Assembly (NCBI GenBank): GCA_011772475.1
Contig: WVZK01000158.1
Location: forward strand, 1 to 64,000
Origin: Candidatus Aminicenantota bacterium
Lineage (GTDB): Bacteria > Acidobacteriota > Aminicenantia > Aminicenantales > Aminicenantaceae
Length of the DNA stretch: 64,000 bases
Direction of reading: 5' to 3'
A program made the position numbers and the translations under genes. The notes beneath the pieces were generated by a model. That model ran no database searches. It was given only the letters and a program-made list of their open reading frames with translations, and was not told the DNA's origin. Below are positions 17,828-27,812 of the stretch, piece by piece. Each line of letters opens with the position of its first letter. Position 1 is the first letter of the stretch.

Positions 17828-19054
17828 ATGGACATCAGAATAAACCTTGATAGATTGAAAGATGATATTGAATCTCTCTCCAAAATCGGCCGTGACCCGA
17901 ATGGCGGAATAACCCGGCCATCTTTCAGCAAGGCTGACATTGAAGCGCAGGAATGGCTCAAAGAGAAGATAAAAAGCGCAGGTTTTGCCGTTCGCCAGGA
18001 CGGAGCAGGCAACATATTCGGCCGCCTGGAAGGAAAAGGAAAAACAATAATGGCCGGCTCGCATATCGATTCTGTAATTAACGGCGGAAAATTTGATGGT
18101 CCGGTCGGAGTTCTGTCTGCCCTTGAATGCTTAAGAAGAATAAAGGAAGAGGGTCTGAATCCTTCCAAGCCTCTGGAGGTTGCTTCTTTTACAGATGAAG
18201 AAGGAAACCTTGTGGGTGATTTCATGGGGAGTCGCGCTTTCACGGGACAGCTAAATCAAGAAATTCTAGAAAAAGACATCACCCAATTCGGTACTCCTCT
18301 TCCAGAAATTTTAAAAGGTACTGAATTTTCCATTAAAAGCATCATGGAGGCTCATAAGCAGAGGCCGGAAATTGAAGCTTTTCTTGAACTTCATATCGAA
18401 CAGGGAATTGTGCTCGAGACTGAAAACAAGCCTATAGGAATTGTGGAACACATCGCAGGGAAGCATCACAAATCGTGTTCTTTTTTAGGAGAGTCAAGCC
18501 ATTCGGGAACCGCGCCCCTTGAGCTTCGTCATGATGCTTTCTTAGGCTTAGCAGACTTTGCCCTCAAGAGCACACAGCATGTGGCGACAAAACACTACGG
18601 AAGCATGGTGACAATAGGCAGAGTCAATGCGAGACCAGGAGTTTTTAGTGTTGTCCCTGGTCAAGCTGATTTTTCGCTTGATATCAGGAGCACATCAAAG
18701 GAAACGCTGGAGGAGATAGAAAAATCGCTCTTGGCTCTTGCTGAGGATGTTGCCTCGACTCGTGGGCTAAACTTCACTTCAAAGGTCGTAGATAAGACAG
18801 AGCCCGTGAGCATCCCTTCTCGAATAATAGAGATAATGAAGGAAGAATGCGAGAAGCTTGGATACCCGCTCATGACACTCCCCAGCGGCGCAGGCCACGA
18901 CGCTCAGATTTTAGCAAGTGTTGCCGATGTTGGAATGATATTCATCCCCTGTCTTGATGGAATAAGCCACTCGCCACGGGAAATGATAAAATGGGAAGAT
19001 CTGGAAAAAGGAGCAAACCTTCTTCTCCAGGTTATCTTGAGGTTGGCAGGTTAA
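17828..19054 (+). CDS. M20-type Zn-dependent hydantoinase/carbamoylase family amidase (allantoate amidohydrolase-like)
   Basis: GSHIDSVINGGKFDGPVGVLSALE, FTDEEG, LHIEQG, SGAGHDAQ. Confidence 0.9.
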   Translation: MDIRINLDRLKDDIESLSKIGRDPNGGITRPSFSKADIEAQEWLKEKIKSAGFAVRQDGAGNIFGRLEGKGKTIMAGSHIDSVINGGKFDGPVGVLSALECLRRIKEEGLNPSKPLEVASFTDEEGNLVGDFMGSRAFTGQLNQEILEKDITQFGTPLPEILKGTEFSIKSIMEAHKQRPEIEAFLELHIEQGIVLETENKPIGIVEHIAGKHHKSCSFLGESSHSGTAPLELRHDAFLGLADFALKSTQHVATKHYGSMVTIGRVNARPGVFSVVPGQADFSLDIRSTSKETLEEIEKSLLALAEDVASTRGLNFTSKVVDKTEPVSIPSRIIEIMKEECEKLGYPLMTLPSGAGHDAQILASVADVGMIFIPCLDGISHSPREMIKWEDLEKGANLLLQVILRLAG

Positions 19055-19164
19055 TCTTAAGCGCACTCAAACTATTTTGAGTGAGCTATCACTCTTTCCT
19101 TGTTACTGTCATTATTAAGAAATTATAAAACCAGATTAATCAGGAATAGTCTCCGACTTTCTTT

Positions 19165-20385
19165 TTATCCCAGGTAGAGCTTCTCATCGATGAGCGTTTT
19201 CACTCTGGAACCGATGTTAATCCCGTTCGGGCAGGAAGCCGTGCATGACGAACAGCTTCGGCAGACATACAAGCCCTTTTTTCGAGGAAGTTCAGCTGCG
19301 GTCATCCCTGCCTGGACATAGTTCCCGTAGGCTTTGGCGTACATGAATGCTCTCATCAGGTTAGGTATCTCTGCATTATTCGGACATGTCGGGATGCACG
19401 AGCGGCAGTTCTGGCAGTAGATCTTTCCTTTAAGGCTCGATGCGAACTGAATCTCACTTCTTTCTGTCCCTGATAAAGCCAGATTATTCATAACCCTAAT
19501 ATTCTGGTCAAGCTGGTCAAAGGTCGTCACCCCAGGGATGGTAGTGCAGACATTTTCATCTTCAAGAACCCACTTCAAGGCTGCTTCATGGTTTATCTCT
19601 ATCTCTCCTTTCTCCTGTAGACTCCTGCCACCCTGAGTTTTCATAGCTACGACACCTACTCCTTTACTCACCGCATACTTAATTGCCTTTTTCACTTCAT
19701 CTCTGTGGTTTTGAGCAAAATTATATGCAGTTAGAACCACATCATAAACTCCGGCATCGACAGCAGCTCGGATAACTTCAGGCTCGCTAAAATGAGTACT
19801 GACGCCGATAAACCGTGCCTTTCCCTGCTTTTTTGTTTTAACAAGGGCGTTCATCAAAGGTTCGTATGTGACCATCTGAGGACTATAACAACTGTGAAGG
19901 TAGAGAATATCTATATAATCTGTCCGGAGACGCTGGAGACTTATTTCAAGCTGCTTGAATAAATTTTCCTCCGATGCTCCTGGCTCTCTTTCTGTACCTC
20001 TAGTGGTGAAGAAGTGTTTTTCTCTATCTCTAGCAAAGCGCATCTTTGTTGCCACATAGATTTTGTCTCTATTTCCGTTCTTTTGAAGGACCTCCCCAAT
20101 TACTCTCTCGCTGTTTCCTCTCAGGTAGAGATAAGCAGTATCCAGATGGTTGATTCCCATATCCAGAGCTCTTTTTATCAGGTCTGGGCTGTCTGAGTTC
20201 ATTACTCCAAAGCTGACCACAGGAATACGAAGTTTTGTCCTGCCTAGAGTCCTGTAGATAATCTTTTGCGATTGCTCAGAGGTAAAAGCGTTTGATTTTA
20301 AGAATGGAATAGCAAGCCCTGTGGAACAAAGCCCAAGAGTGGCTTTTCCGATGAATTCCCTTCTTTTGATTCTGTCATTTCCCAT
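19165..20385 (-). CDS. Aldo/keto reductase with C-terminal 4Fe-4S cluster-binding motifs and Tat-like leader
   Basis: KRREFIGKATLGLCSTG leader; DTAYLYLRGNSE; CQNCRSCIPTCPN and CRSCSSCTASCPN. Confidence 0.9.
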   Translation of the reverse strand: MGNDRIKRREFIGKATLGLCSTGLAIPFLKSNAFTSEQSQKIIYRTLGRTKLRIPVVSFGVMNSDSPDLIKRALDMGINHLDTAYLYLRGNSERVIGEVLQKNGNRDKIYVATKMRFARDREKHFFTTRGTEREPGASEENLFKQLEISLQRLRTDYIDILYLHSCYSPQMVTYEPLMNALVKTKKQGKARFIGVSTHFSEPEVIRAAVDAGVYDVVLTAYNFAQNHRDEVKKAIKYAVSKGVGVVAMKTQGGRSLQEKGEIEINHEAALKWVLEDENVCTTIPGVTTFDQLDQNIRVMNNLALSGTERSEIQFASSLKGKIYCQNCRSCIPTCPNNAEIPNLMRAFMYAKAYGNYVQAGMTAAELPRKKGLYVCRSCSSCTASCPNGINIGSRVKTLIDEKLYLG

Positions 20386-20556
20386 AAAGCGGTCCTCCTT
20401 TTTTTAGATATCGAGAAGTAGGTTTTCCTGCGAAAATTTAAGCCCGGAGATAACAACATGCTTTTTCATATTTAATATATATTTTATATAGGTCTTCTAT
20501 TAATTCAACTCTTTTCTTTTGATAAATTAAATATTTGCTTATAGAGCAATATGACA

Positions 20557-20573
20557 GGCATGTTTTGTGCCAA
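20557..20573 (-). promoter_or_regulatory. Candidate sigma-54 promoter (-24/-12) upstream of aldo/keto reductase
   Basis: Minus strand TTGGCACAAAACATGCC; GG-N10-GC. Confidence 0.55.
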
Positions 20574-20978
20574 CCTATATTTTGTTCAATTTACTGATTA
20601 TAATTAATTTAGAATTGAAGGGAGCTTTATGAAATAGGAAAATAGACTCTGAAGTGATAAATTTTTTTACTATTGCATTTTCAGGAAAAGCGCGGGCTAA
20701 AGTAATTGAGAATCCTTCTTGAGGCATGTCTGCCCAGATTAAAGCTAACTTGTCTAATTTGTATATAGATTTCTTCTCTGTTAGAATATTATGGCTGACA
20801 GATAAAAGCATGATAGGCAATTTAGAAAGAAAGCAGAAAATCCTTCTTTTTTTTCCAGAGCAGCTGTATTATATAAACATTACAGAGTAGAAAAAAACTA
20901 CATATGCAATAATTATTTTTCCCCTGAGGACGAAACTCTTCAGGAAGATTGAATGTTTTAGAATAAGGGAAGAGGACA

Positions 20979-22235
20979 ATGAAAAAGAAAATAATCTATG
21001 CAATATCAGCATTTATTGTAATTTTATCCTTAATTATTTTTTTAACTCAAAGGGCCTCAAGTCCTGCTGTGGCCTCGACCGAAGTGAATCATGGGGAATT
21101 CGTTATTAAAGTAATAGAAGCAGGAGAAGTTACATCCATAAATTCAGCAACCGTCAGTGCCCCCCGGATTAGAGGTAGACTTCAAATAGTATGGCTTATA
21201 AAAGACGGAAGTAATGTCAAAAAGGGAGATGTTCTGGTGCGGTTTGATAAGGAAGAATTACAGCAGGAAATGTTAAAAAGTCTTTCTGATTTAAAAATTG
21301 CTCAGAATGAAATCGAAAAGAAGCTGGCGGATATAGAGAGTCAGAGGAGAACGAGCCAGATAGAATTAGATAACACCAAGCTCCAGTATGAAGAAGCTCT
21401 GCTGGAGACCAAAAAAGCAGATATGATTGCCAAAATTGAAGCAGAGAAAAATAAGCTTCGCTATGAACAAGCAGATAGAAGGTATAGAGAAACCCTGAAA
21501 AAAATGGATTCCCAAGGCCAGTCCGACGAAGCAGATCTCAACGTTCTGTATGAAAAAAAGGCCAAGGCAGAGGCAGACTATAAAATTGCAAAGAGAAGCC
21601 TGGAAGAAATGACTCGTGCAGCTCCCAAAGATGGCTTGGTGGTTTTAAAGGAGATATGGAAAGGGTCCGCGGGGATGAGCAAAGTTCAGGAGGGAGATAC
21701 TGTCTGGCCCGGCGTCCAAATTCTTGAGATTCCAGACCTTTCGGCCATGGAGGTTAAGGTCTATCTGAATGAAGTGGATGTGGGCAAAGTCAAACCTGAG
21801 CAGGAAGCCATAATTAGAATAGATTCTTTTCCAGACAAAATATTTAATGGAAAAGTGGAAAGAGCCGCTTCTATTGGTACTAAAAAAGATTGGGATGCCA
21901 AAGTAAAAACATTTGAAACTGTTATTTCCTTGAATGAGCTAGATCCTCGGATGAGGCCAGGCATGACCTGTATGGTGGACATTATTACTGAAAGGATTCC
22001 TGACGTTTTATCTATTCCTATCGAGTCTGTTTTTGAAAAGGAGGGTAAGACGATTGCTTACGTAATGGGAAGTAGAAATCCTAAAAGGAGAGAAGTTGTC
22101 CTTGGGAAAAGAAATAACACTCATATTGTTGTCACTAAAGGACTTTCTCCTGGAGATAAGATTGCTTTGAGAGATCCTTTTGCAGGACCTGAAGCCGAAG
22201 AATCCTCCCATTCAAAGAAAGGCTCTTCTCCCTAG
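20979..22235 (+). CDS. HlyD/RND-type periplasmic efflux adaptor
   Basis: Single N-terminal TM, lipoyl-like halves, coiled coil 260-430, VRFDKEELQQE. Confidence 0.88.
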   Translation: MKKKIIYAISAFIVILSLIIFLTQRASSPAVASTEVNHGEFVIKVIEAGEVTSINSATVSAPRIRGRLQIVWLIKDGSNVKKGDVLVRFDKEELQQEMLKSLSDLKIAQNEIEKKLADIESQRRTSQIELDNTKLQYEEALLETKKADMIAKIEAEKNKLRYEQADRRYRETLKKMDSQGQSDEADLNVLYEKKAKAEADYKIAKRSLEEMTRAAPKDGLVVLKEIWKGSAGMSKVQEGDTVWPGVQILEIPDLSAMEVKVYLNEVDVGKVKPEQEAIIRIDSFPDKIFNGKVERAASIGTKKDWDAKVKTFETVISLNELDPRMRPGMTCMVDIITERIPDVLSIPIESVFEKEGKTIAYVMGSRNPKRREVVLGKRNNTHIVVTKGLSPGDKIALRDPFAGPEAEESSHSKKGSSP

Positions 22236-22243
22236 AAGCCATC

Positions 22244-23479
22244 ATGAATTTTTCTGAAGTAATAAATACCGGATTTTCAGGACTGAAGGCCCACAAGCTC
22301 CGCACTTTTTTAACCATGCTAGGGATTATCTTCGGAGTAGGAGCAGTAATATCTATGTTTTCTATAGGAGAAGGCGCCAAGAAAGAAGCTCTCGAAATTA
22401 TAAATCTCATGGGTGCCAAGAATATCATCATCCAGAATCTCGAATATGAAGAAGACAAGCTGAAAACTATCAGAGAAAAATCACCCGGGCTTTCTTTAAA
22501 AGATTTTCGGGCCTTGGAAGAGGCTGTTCCCTACATAAAACATCTCTCTCCTCAAAAGTTGATAAAAGCCAATTTTATACGCTCTATTGACGGGAAGAGT
22601 GAGGCCAGGGTTATAGGGACTGATTCCAGGTATCCTCTGACTCTTAATTTGTTTGTTGATAGAGGGCGTTTTTTTGACGAATTTGATAATATCCAGCATG
22701 CAAACGTCTGTGTGATCGGCCATCAAGTGAAACGAGACCTTTTTTCTTTCAAAAATCCCCTTGGTCAAAGGATAAAGATTAACAACCAGTGGTTCGAAGT
22801 TATCGGAACAACTCTTAAGAAAGGAAAAGCTAAGGGAGAGATTGAAGGGATTGAGATAGAGAGCATCGCCAACGATATCTATATTCCTATCAATACAGCC
22901 TTGAAGAAATTTGAGCGTGGCGAATATGATCCACAACTCAGCGAAATCGCTGTGACAATGGAAGATCCAGGATACATCAGAGATGCTGCAGTTTATATTG
23001 ACCGCCTTCTGCTTCGTCTTCACCGCGATACAAAAGATTATAAAATCACTGTCCCTGAGGAACTCCTGCACCAAGCTCATGAAACCCAGCGTATTTTCAA
23101 CATCGCCATGGGCTTTATCGCTGGCATTTCTTTGCTCGTGGGTGGTATTGGGATCATGAATATCATGCTGGCTTCGGTGCTGGAAAGAACAAGAGAGATC
23201 GGTATAAGGCGTGCTATAGGAGCCAGGCAAATAGACATTCTGAGCCAGTTTGTTGTAGAGGCTGTATTCATCAGTCTCGTAGGAGGATTGATCGGCATTG
23301 GAGCAGGCTTTGGCATTTCTAAGGCAGTAAGTCTGTATGCGCATTGGAGAACCATAATTTCCTTGTTATCTGTCGTTATCTCTTTTGGAATTGCCGTCTC
23401 CGTAGGATTAATCTTTGGGATTTACCCGGCCTATACTGCCTCCGCACTAGATCCTATTGAAGCCCTAAGCTATGAATAA
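22244..23479 (+). CDS. MacB/FtsX-type ABC transporter permease
   Basis: LRTFLTMLGIIFGVGAVISM; VGGIGIMNIMLASVLERTREIGIRRAIGA. Confidence 0.93.
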   Translation: MNFSEVINTGFSGLKAHKLRTFLTMLGIIFGVGAVISMFSIGEGAKKEALEIINLMGAKNIIIQNLEYEEDKLKTIREKSPGLSLKDFRALEEAVPYIKHLSPQKLIKANFIRSIDGKSEARVIGTDSRYPLTLNLFVDRGRFFDEFDNIQHANVCVIGHQVKRDLFSFKNPLGQRIKINNQWFEVIGTTLKKGKAKGEIEGIEIESIANDIYIPINTALKKFERGEYDPQLSEIAVTMEDPGYIRDAAVYIDRLLLRLHRDTKDYKITVPEELLHQAHETQRIFNIAMGFIAGISLLVGGIGIMNIMLASVLERTREIGIRRAIGARQIDILSQFVVEAVFISLVGGLIGIGAGFGISKAVSLYAHWRTIISLLSVVISFGIAVSVGLIFGIYPAYTASALDPIEALSYE

Positions 23480-23603
23480 GTCCTTGTTTTGGCTTAATCA
23501 TTATTAAAGTATACTCTGTAAAAAATAGAGTCATTAATCACCTCAGGCTTATTTTTGCTTTGGAATATTCATAGAAACAGCAAATATAAGAAAGGAGAAT
23601 TCA

Positions 23604-24233
23604 ATGCCTTATGATTTATGCACCATCCAAAAAAAGAAATTAAATTCAAACTGGGAAAAATCAATATTCTCGTTTCTTGTTATCTTTGTTCTTCTTTTTT
23701 CCTGTAGAGCGAGAACGATTAATGACCTGCAAACTGAATTAATAAACTCATCAAAAAATGCTGCTATGAAGGAGGAGTCCAGTCCTCAAGTCGATCAAGC
23801 TGATTTTTCCTCGATTGATGCCATTGTGAAAGCGCTTTATGCCTCCATAACTTTTAGAGAAGGCGAGAAACCAAACCTGGAGCGGCTACGCTCTTTATTC
23901 AATCCAAAAGCTCCGTTTATTCGCATCACTGCGGATGCAGTTAATAAAATGGACATGGACAGCTTTCTTTCTTCCTTCAACGAGCGAATAAATACAGGAG
24001 CCATGAGAAGCTTCTATGAAGGAGAGATTTCCAGGAAAACTCACGCCTTCGGGAGCATTGCCCAGGTTTTCACCACATACATAAAAGGCATCAATACGAA
24101 AAATCCCGACTCGATGGTACGGGGCATAAACAGTATTCAGCTATTTCATGACGGCCAGCGATGGTGGATAGGCAGCATATTGTGGCAGGACGAAACAGAA
24201 GATAACCGGATTCCCCAGAAATATCTGCATTAG
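23604..24233 (+). CDS. Hypothetical lipoprotein with SnoaL/NTF2-like domain
   Basis: Lipobox-like LLFSCRA; IDAIVKALYASITFREGEKPNLERLRSLFNPKAPFI. Confidence 0.7.
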   Translation: MPYDLCTIQKKKLNSNWEKSIFSFLVIFVLLFSCRARTINDLQTELINSSKNAAMKEESSPQVDQADFSSIDAIVKALYASITFREGEKPNLERLRSLFNPKAPFIRITADAVNKMDMDSFLSSFNERINTGAMRSFYEGEISRKTHAFGSIAQVFTTYIKGINTKNPDSMVRGINSIQLFHDGQRWWIGSILWQDETEDNRIPQKYLH

Positions 24234-24343
24234 CTCAGGCAGTGATTTTACCAATCCATCTGGAACATTTGAGAATCAGCGATCGTATGCAGAAAAACCA
24301 AATTCTAATGTCTACGATGGCAGATTCTTTTTAATTTCTCTTA

Positions 24344-24772
24344 TTATTTTTCTAAATCATCCAACTGAGGACGGAATCGTCGTGCTTCTTTCTTCTGAGA
24401 ATGCTTCTTCTTTTCCTCTAACATCTTAAGCTTGGCTCTTTTTGAACGCTTTCTTTTCTGGCGGCGGATTTTTTCGATCCTTTGCCTCTCTTCGCTCTCT
24501 TTTCCTCGAATCATTCTTTCGATTTTATCTGAGAGGATTCTTCTGGCTATGAATCGGTTTATTGCTTGAGAGCGCTCCCTCTGACATTTTACTTCTATTT
24601 TAGTGGGGATGTGCTTCAAATAGACTCTAGTTGACGTCTTATTGACCTTCTGTCCCCCTTTTCCGCTGGAGCGGATAAACTTTTCCTCAATATCTTTTTC
24701 GAAGATTCCCAGACTCTCCATCCTCTTGCGAAGAGCATCTTCTTTTTCTTTGCTTACACTAAAAGTGACCAT
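24344..24772 (-). CDS. Class I release-factor-like GGQ protein (ArfB/RF-like)
   Basis: IRSSGKGGQKVNKTSTRVYLKH, basic C-terminal tail, no codon-recognition domain. Confidence 0.88.
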   Translation of the reverse strand: MVTFSVSKEKEDALRKRMESLGIFEKDIEEKFIRSSGKGGQKVNKTSTRVYLKHIPTKIEVKCQRERSQAINRFIARRILSDKIERMIRGKESEERQRIEKIRRQKRKRSKRAKLKMLEEKKKHSQKKEARRFRPQLDDLEK

Positions 24773-24937
24773 TTTTTAAAAGACAGCTTAGTGTTTCACT
24801 TTGAGTATAATACTTTTCTTTGGTGAAAAAAAGGCAACCAATCCTTTTTCCGCCCAGAACCCAACCCGTTTTCTACGCAAGATGCACATTTCGTTGACTG
24901 GAAAATTAAATTTTTATAAACTCTTACACTCTATAAT

Positions 24938-24964
24938 GTGGGCTTGATGAATCAAGCCCCTACA
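24938..24964. repeat. R1 repeat
   Basis: GTGGGCTTGATGAATCAAGCCCCTACA. Confidence 0.9.
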
Positions 24965-24976
24965 AAATAAAAAACA

Positions 24977-25003
24977 TCAATTTTGATAAATAAAGCCCCT
25001 ACA
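24977..25003. repeat. R1 repeat (degenerate)
   Basis: TCAATTTTGATAAATAAAGCCCCTACA. Confidence 0.7.
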
Positions 25004-25015
25004 GAACGAAAATAC

Positions 25016-25043
25016 GGCGGGTTTGATGAATCAAGCCCCTACA
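25016..25043. repeat. R1 repeat
   Basis: GGCGGGTTTGATGAATCAAGCCCCTACA. Confidence 0.85.
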
Positions 25044-25086
25044 ATAACCGGGATAAGTTGCTTAATTCCACCAAAGGAAAAATGCC

Positions 25087-26787
25087 ATGAAATATAAAAA
25101 AGCCAAGAAATATGCAAATTCTCTGAGATTTGGAAGAAAAATCTTTTTCATCTATTTCTCCCTCATTTCTCTACTCATTTTTTCTATCGCTTCCCGCTCG
25201 GCCTTCTCTTCAACAAAGCAAGATCCTTTAACCGTGGCAGAAACCAGCAATTTCACTGCAACTTCAAGATATGCTGATGTTACAGATTTCATAAAAGCGC
25301 TTCAGCGTATTAGTTCGCTCCTAAGAGTGGAAACTCTTTGCGTAAGCCCGGAAGGAAGAAAAGTTCCCCTGCTTGTAATCGGAAACCCTGTCCCTTCCGC
25401 GCCGCTGGCTCTATCCGGTGACGAGAGAATAGTGGTCTACATTCAGGCCAATATCCATGCTGGCGAGGTTGAGGGAAAAGAGGCTTCTCTTATGCTGGCC
25501 AGAGACATCGTCCTAAAAGAAAAACCTCCCTTTCTGGATAGACTGGTGATTCTGATTGTCCCTATCTTTAACGCTGATGGCAATGAAAAGATTAGCCCGA
25601 CCAACAGGCGCAACCAGGTGGGACCGGAAAAGGGGGTTGGTGTTCGCTACAACGGTCAAAATCTCGATCTGAACCGGGACGGAATAAAACTAGAGAGCCC
25701 CGAGGTCCAAGGCCTGATTCGCAACGTTTTTATGCGCTGGGATCCAGCCCTGCTTGTGGATTGTCATACCACCAACGGCTCCTACCATGAGGAGCCTGTG
25801 ACCTATGTCTGGGGGCTCAACCCTAACGGCGACACATCGCTTATCAAAAACATGAGGGAAAAAATGATGCCCTCGATAAGCAAGAACCTGAGAGAGAAAT
25901 ACAAAGTACTCTCCATTCCCTACGGAAACTTTATGGACTTCAATAATCCAGAAAAAGGATGGCGGCCTTCTGGTCCTCAGCCCCGTTACCTGACCAATTA
26001 CGTCGGCTTGAGGAATCGATTAGCCATCCTTAATGAAAATTATGCTTATGCTAACTATAAAACGAGGGTGATGGGTTGCTATTATTTTCTCCTTTCGATC
26101 CTGGAATACTGCTCGGATAATAAGGATGAGATCGCTCAGCTCATCCGCAGTGCAGACCGAAAAACAATCCAGAGAGGAATGAGACCTTCCGAAGACGATA
26201 TGTTCGCTGTTGAATACGAATTGAAACCTCTTAAAGATAAAATCACAATTCGAGGCTGGGAAATGGAAGTCATACCAAGAGAGAGCGGCTGGCCGCTGGT
26301 AAAGAAAAAAGACAAGAAAAAAATCTATGAGGTTCCCCATTTCTCTGACTATGTGCCAAAAAGATCTGTCCCCTTCCCTTATGGCTATCTTATCCCAGCT
26401 GCCAGTCCAGAAATCACAGAAAAGCTTCTCCAGCATGGGCTATCTGTGGAGAAGTTGATAGAATCTGTGACCCTAGAAGTGGAATCTTTCAGAATAAAGG
26501 AAATCAAGGGAGCCTCAAGGCTATTTCAGGGGCACTACTTGAATTCAGTGAAAGGCGAATACTTCATGGAACAAAAAGAGTTTCCCGAAGGGAGTATTTT
26601 CGTAGCGACAGCCCAGCCTCTTGCTAACGTAGCTGCTTATCTTCTTGAGCCCGAAAGCGATGATGGACTACTGGTTTGGAATTTCTTCGACCGTTATCTT
26701 GTCTCCCAGTGGCGCCGAGAGCCACAGACTTATCCTATTTACAGACTTTTGAAGCCGACGAATCTTGCCAAGGAAATTATAAGATGA
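25087..26787 (+). CDS. M14 family zinc carboxypeptidase (secreted)
   Basis: Signal peptide; NIHAGEVEGKEA, LDLNRDG, DCHTTNG. Confidence 0.88.
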   Translation: MKYKKAKKYANSLRFGRKIFFIYFSLISLLIFSIASRSAFSSTKQDPLTVAETSNFTATSRYADVTDFIKALQRISSLLRVETLCVSPEGRKVPLLVIGNPVPSAPLALSGDERIVVYIQANIHAGEVEGKEASLMLARDIVLKEKPPFLDRLVILIVPIFNADGNEKISPTNRRNQVGPEKGVGVRYNGQNLDLNRDGIKLESPEVQGLIRNVFMRWDPALLVDCHTTNGSYHEEPVTYVWGLNPNGDTSLIKNMREKMMPSISKNLREKYKVLSIPYGNFMDFNNPEKGWRPSGPQPRYLTNYVGLRNRLAILNENYAYANYKTRVMGCYYFLLSILEYCSDNKDEIAQLIRSADRKTIQRGMRPSEDDMFAVEYELKPLKDKITIRGWEMEVIPRESGWPLVKKKDKKKIYEVPHFSDYVPKRSVPFPYGYLIPAASPEITEKLLQHGLSVEKLIESVTLEVESFRIKEIKGASRLFQGHYLNSVKGEYFMEQKEFPEGSIFVATAQPLANVAAYLLEPESDDGLLVWNFFDRYLVSQWRREPQTYPIYRLLKPTNLAKEIIR

Positions 26788-27603
26788 TTATTTCTTTTTA
26801 TTCTTGGAAGCAACCATGAATTTTCCGCAGTTTTCACAGACATAAATATCGTTGCTCCCCTCTATGGCTGAGCTCAGTCCCGTAGCCACATTGATATTGC
26901 AACCCTGACAAACACCTAGATCCACCTCAGCCACGGCAAATCCGTATCTTTCCATTAGCCTGTCAAACCTGTCCACAAGGGCTTCATCGAGTTCTTCCCG
27001 TATCAAATCAGCTTGCCCTTTGAGCTTTTTCATTTGCTCTTTCTTCGCTTTTTTCTTTTTTATCTCGATTTCTTGAAGCTTCATTAGGAGACTTCCTCGG
27101 CTGATAATCGTGTCCTCTTGTGGAAGGCTTAACGCTACTTCAGAGAGAGCTCCAAACAGCTCCATTTTATTTTTGGCTCCAAAGAGTCTTTGTCTGAATC
27201 CAGGTTTCCTTAGGAACTTGGCTAAACCAGCAAACAGATGATTAAAAAGTCCAGGCAGAGAAGGATTCCAGATAATTAGTATGATGATGTGGACTTTTTT
27301 GTCATCAACAGCATTAAAGTTAATCCCCTCTTTGGATTTTCCTACAGCAACAGCTATTTCCCCATTAGTGTCAACACGGGCGTGGGGAAGAGCAACATTA
27401 TGGCCGAGTGCGGTGGATTCCAACCTTTCTCTATCAATAATCCTGGTCAAAACAACCTTTTTATTCTTAATAAGTTTTTGCTTGACCAAAACATCCAGGA
27501 GTTCTTCAATAGCACGAATACCATCCTTGGCTTTAAGGTTGAAAATGATTTGAGATGGCTGGAGAAAATCTGAAAAATACGAGCTTTTAAAAGAACTTTT
27601 CAT
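26788..27603 (-). CDS. PTS EIIA (PtsN-like) fused to coiled coil and C4 zinc ribbon
   Basis: NVALPHARVD (EIIA active-site His); VDLGVCQGCNINVATG...DIYVCENCGKFM zinc ribbon. Confidence 0.88.
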   Translation of the reverse strand: MKSSFKSSYFSDFLQPSQIIFNLKAKDGIRAIEELLDVLVKQKLIKNKKVVLTRIIDRERLESTALGHNVALPHARVDTNGEIAVAVGKSKEGINFNAVDDKKVHIIILIIWNPSLPGLFNHLFAGLAKFLRKPGFRQRLFGAKNKMELFGALSEVALSLPQEDTIISRGSLLMKLQEIEIKKKKAKKEQMKKLKGQADLIREELDEALVDRFDRLMERYGFAVAEVDLGVCQGCNINVATGLSSAIEGSNDIYVCENCGKFMVASKNKKK

Positions 27604-27768
27604 CTACTCTATTTTATTTTAGCACAAAAATCACTATCTCAAAAGATTTTATGAGGCCAAAAAGTTGAAAACCTAATATGACGCTTTTGACCTTTGGATT
27701 AGAGAGAAGCGGACTGCGTTAAGAACTGGGGACTGCACTTATTTTTAACAATTTTTATACTTAAAAAT

Positions 27769-27795
27769 GTGGCCTTGATAAATCAAGCTCCTACA
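27769..27795. repeat. R1 repeat
   Basis: GTGGCCTTGATAAATCAAGCTCCTACA. Confidence 0.8.
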
Positions 27796-27812
27796 GAATA
27801 TGTTCATTTTTT

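Noticed and set aside
20575-20820. 81-aa minus-strand ORF between aldo/keto reductase and HlyD
   Set aside because: No recognisable domain, no clear ribosome-binding site; possibly a gene remnant but unsupported.
22496-23344. 282-aa minus-strand ORF opposite the MacB-like permease
   Set aside because: Shadow ORF; sense frame has clear FtsX/MacB motifs.
24938-25043. Three regularly spaced repeats resembling a short CRISPR
   Set aside because: Repeats are the dispersed palindromic R1 family with ~12-nt irregular gaps, no cas genes; same unit occurs singly elsewhere.
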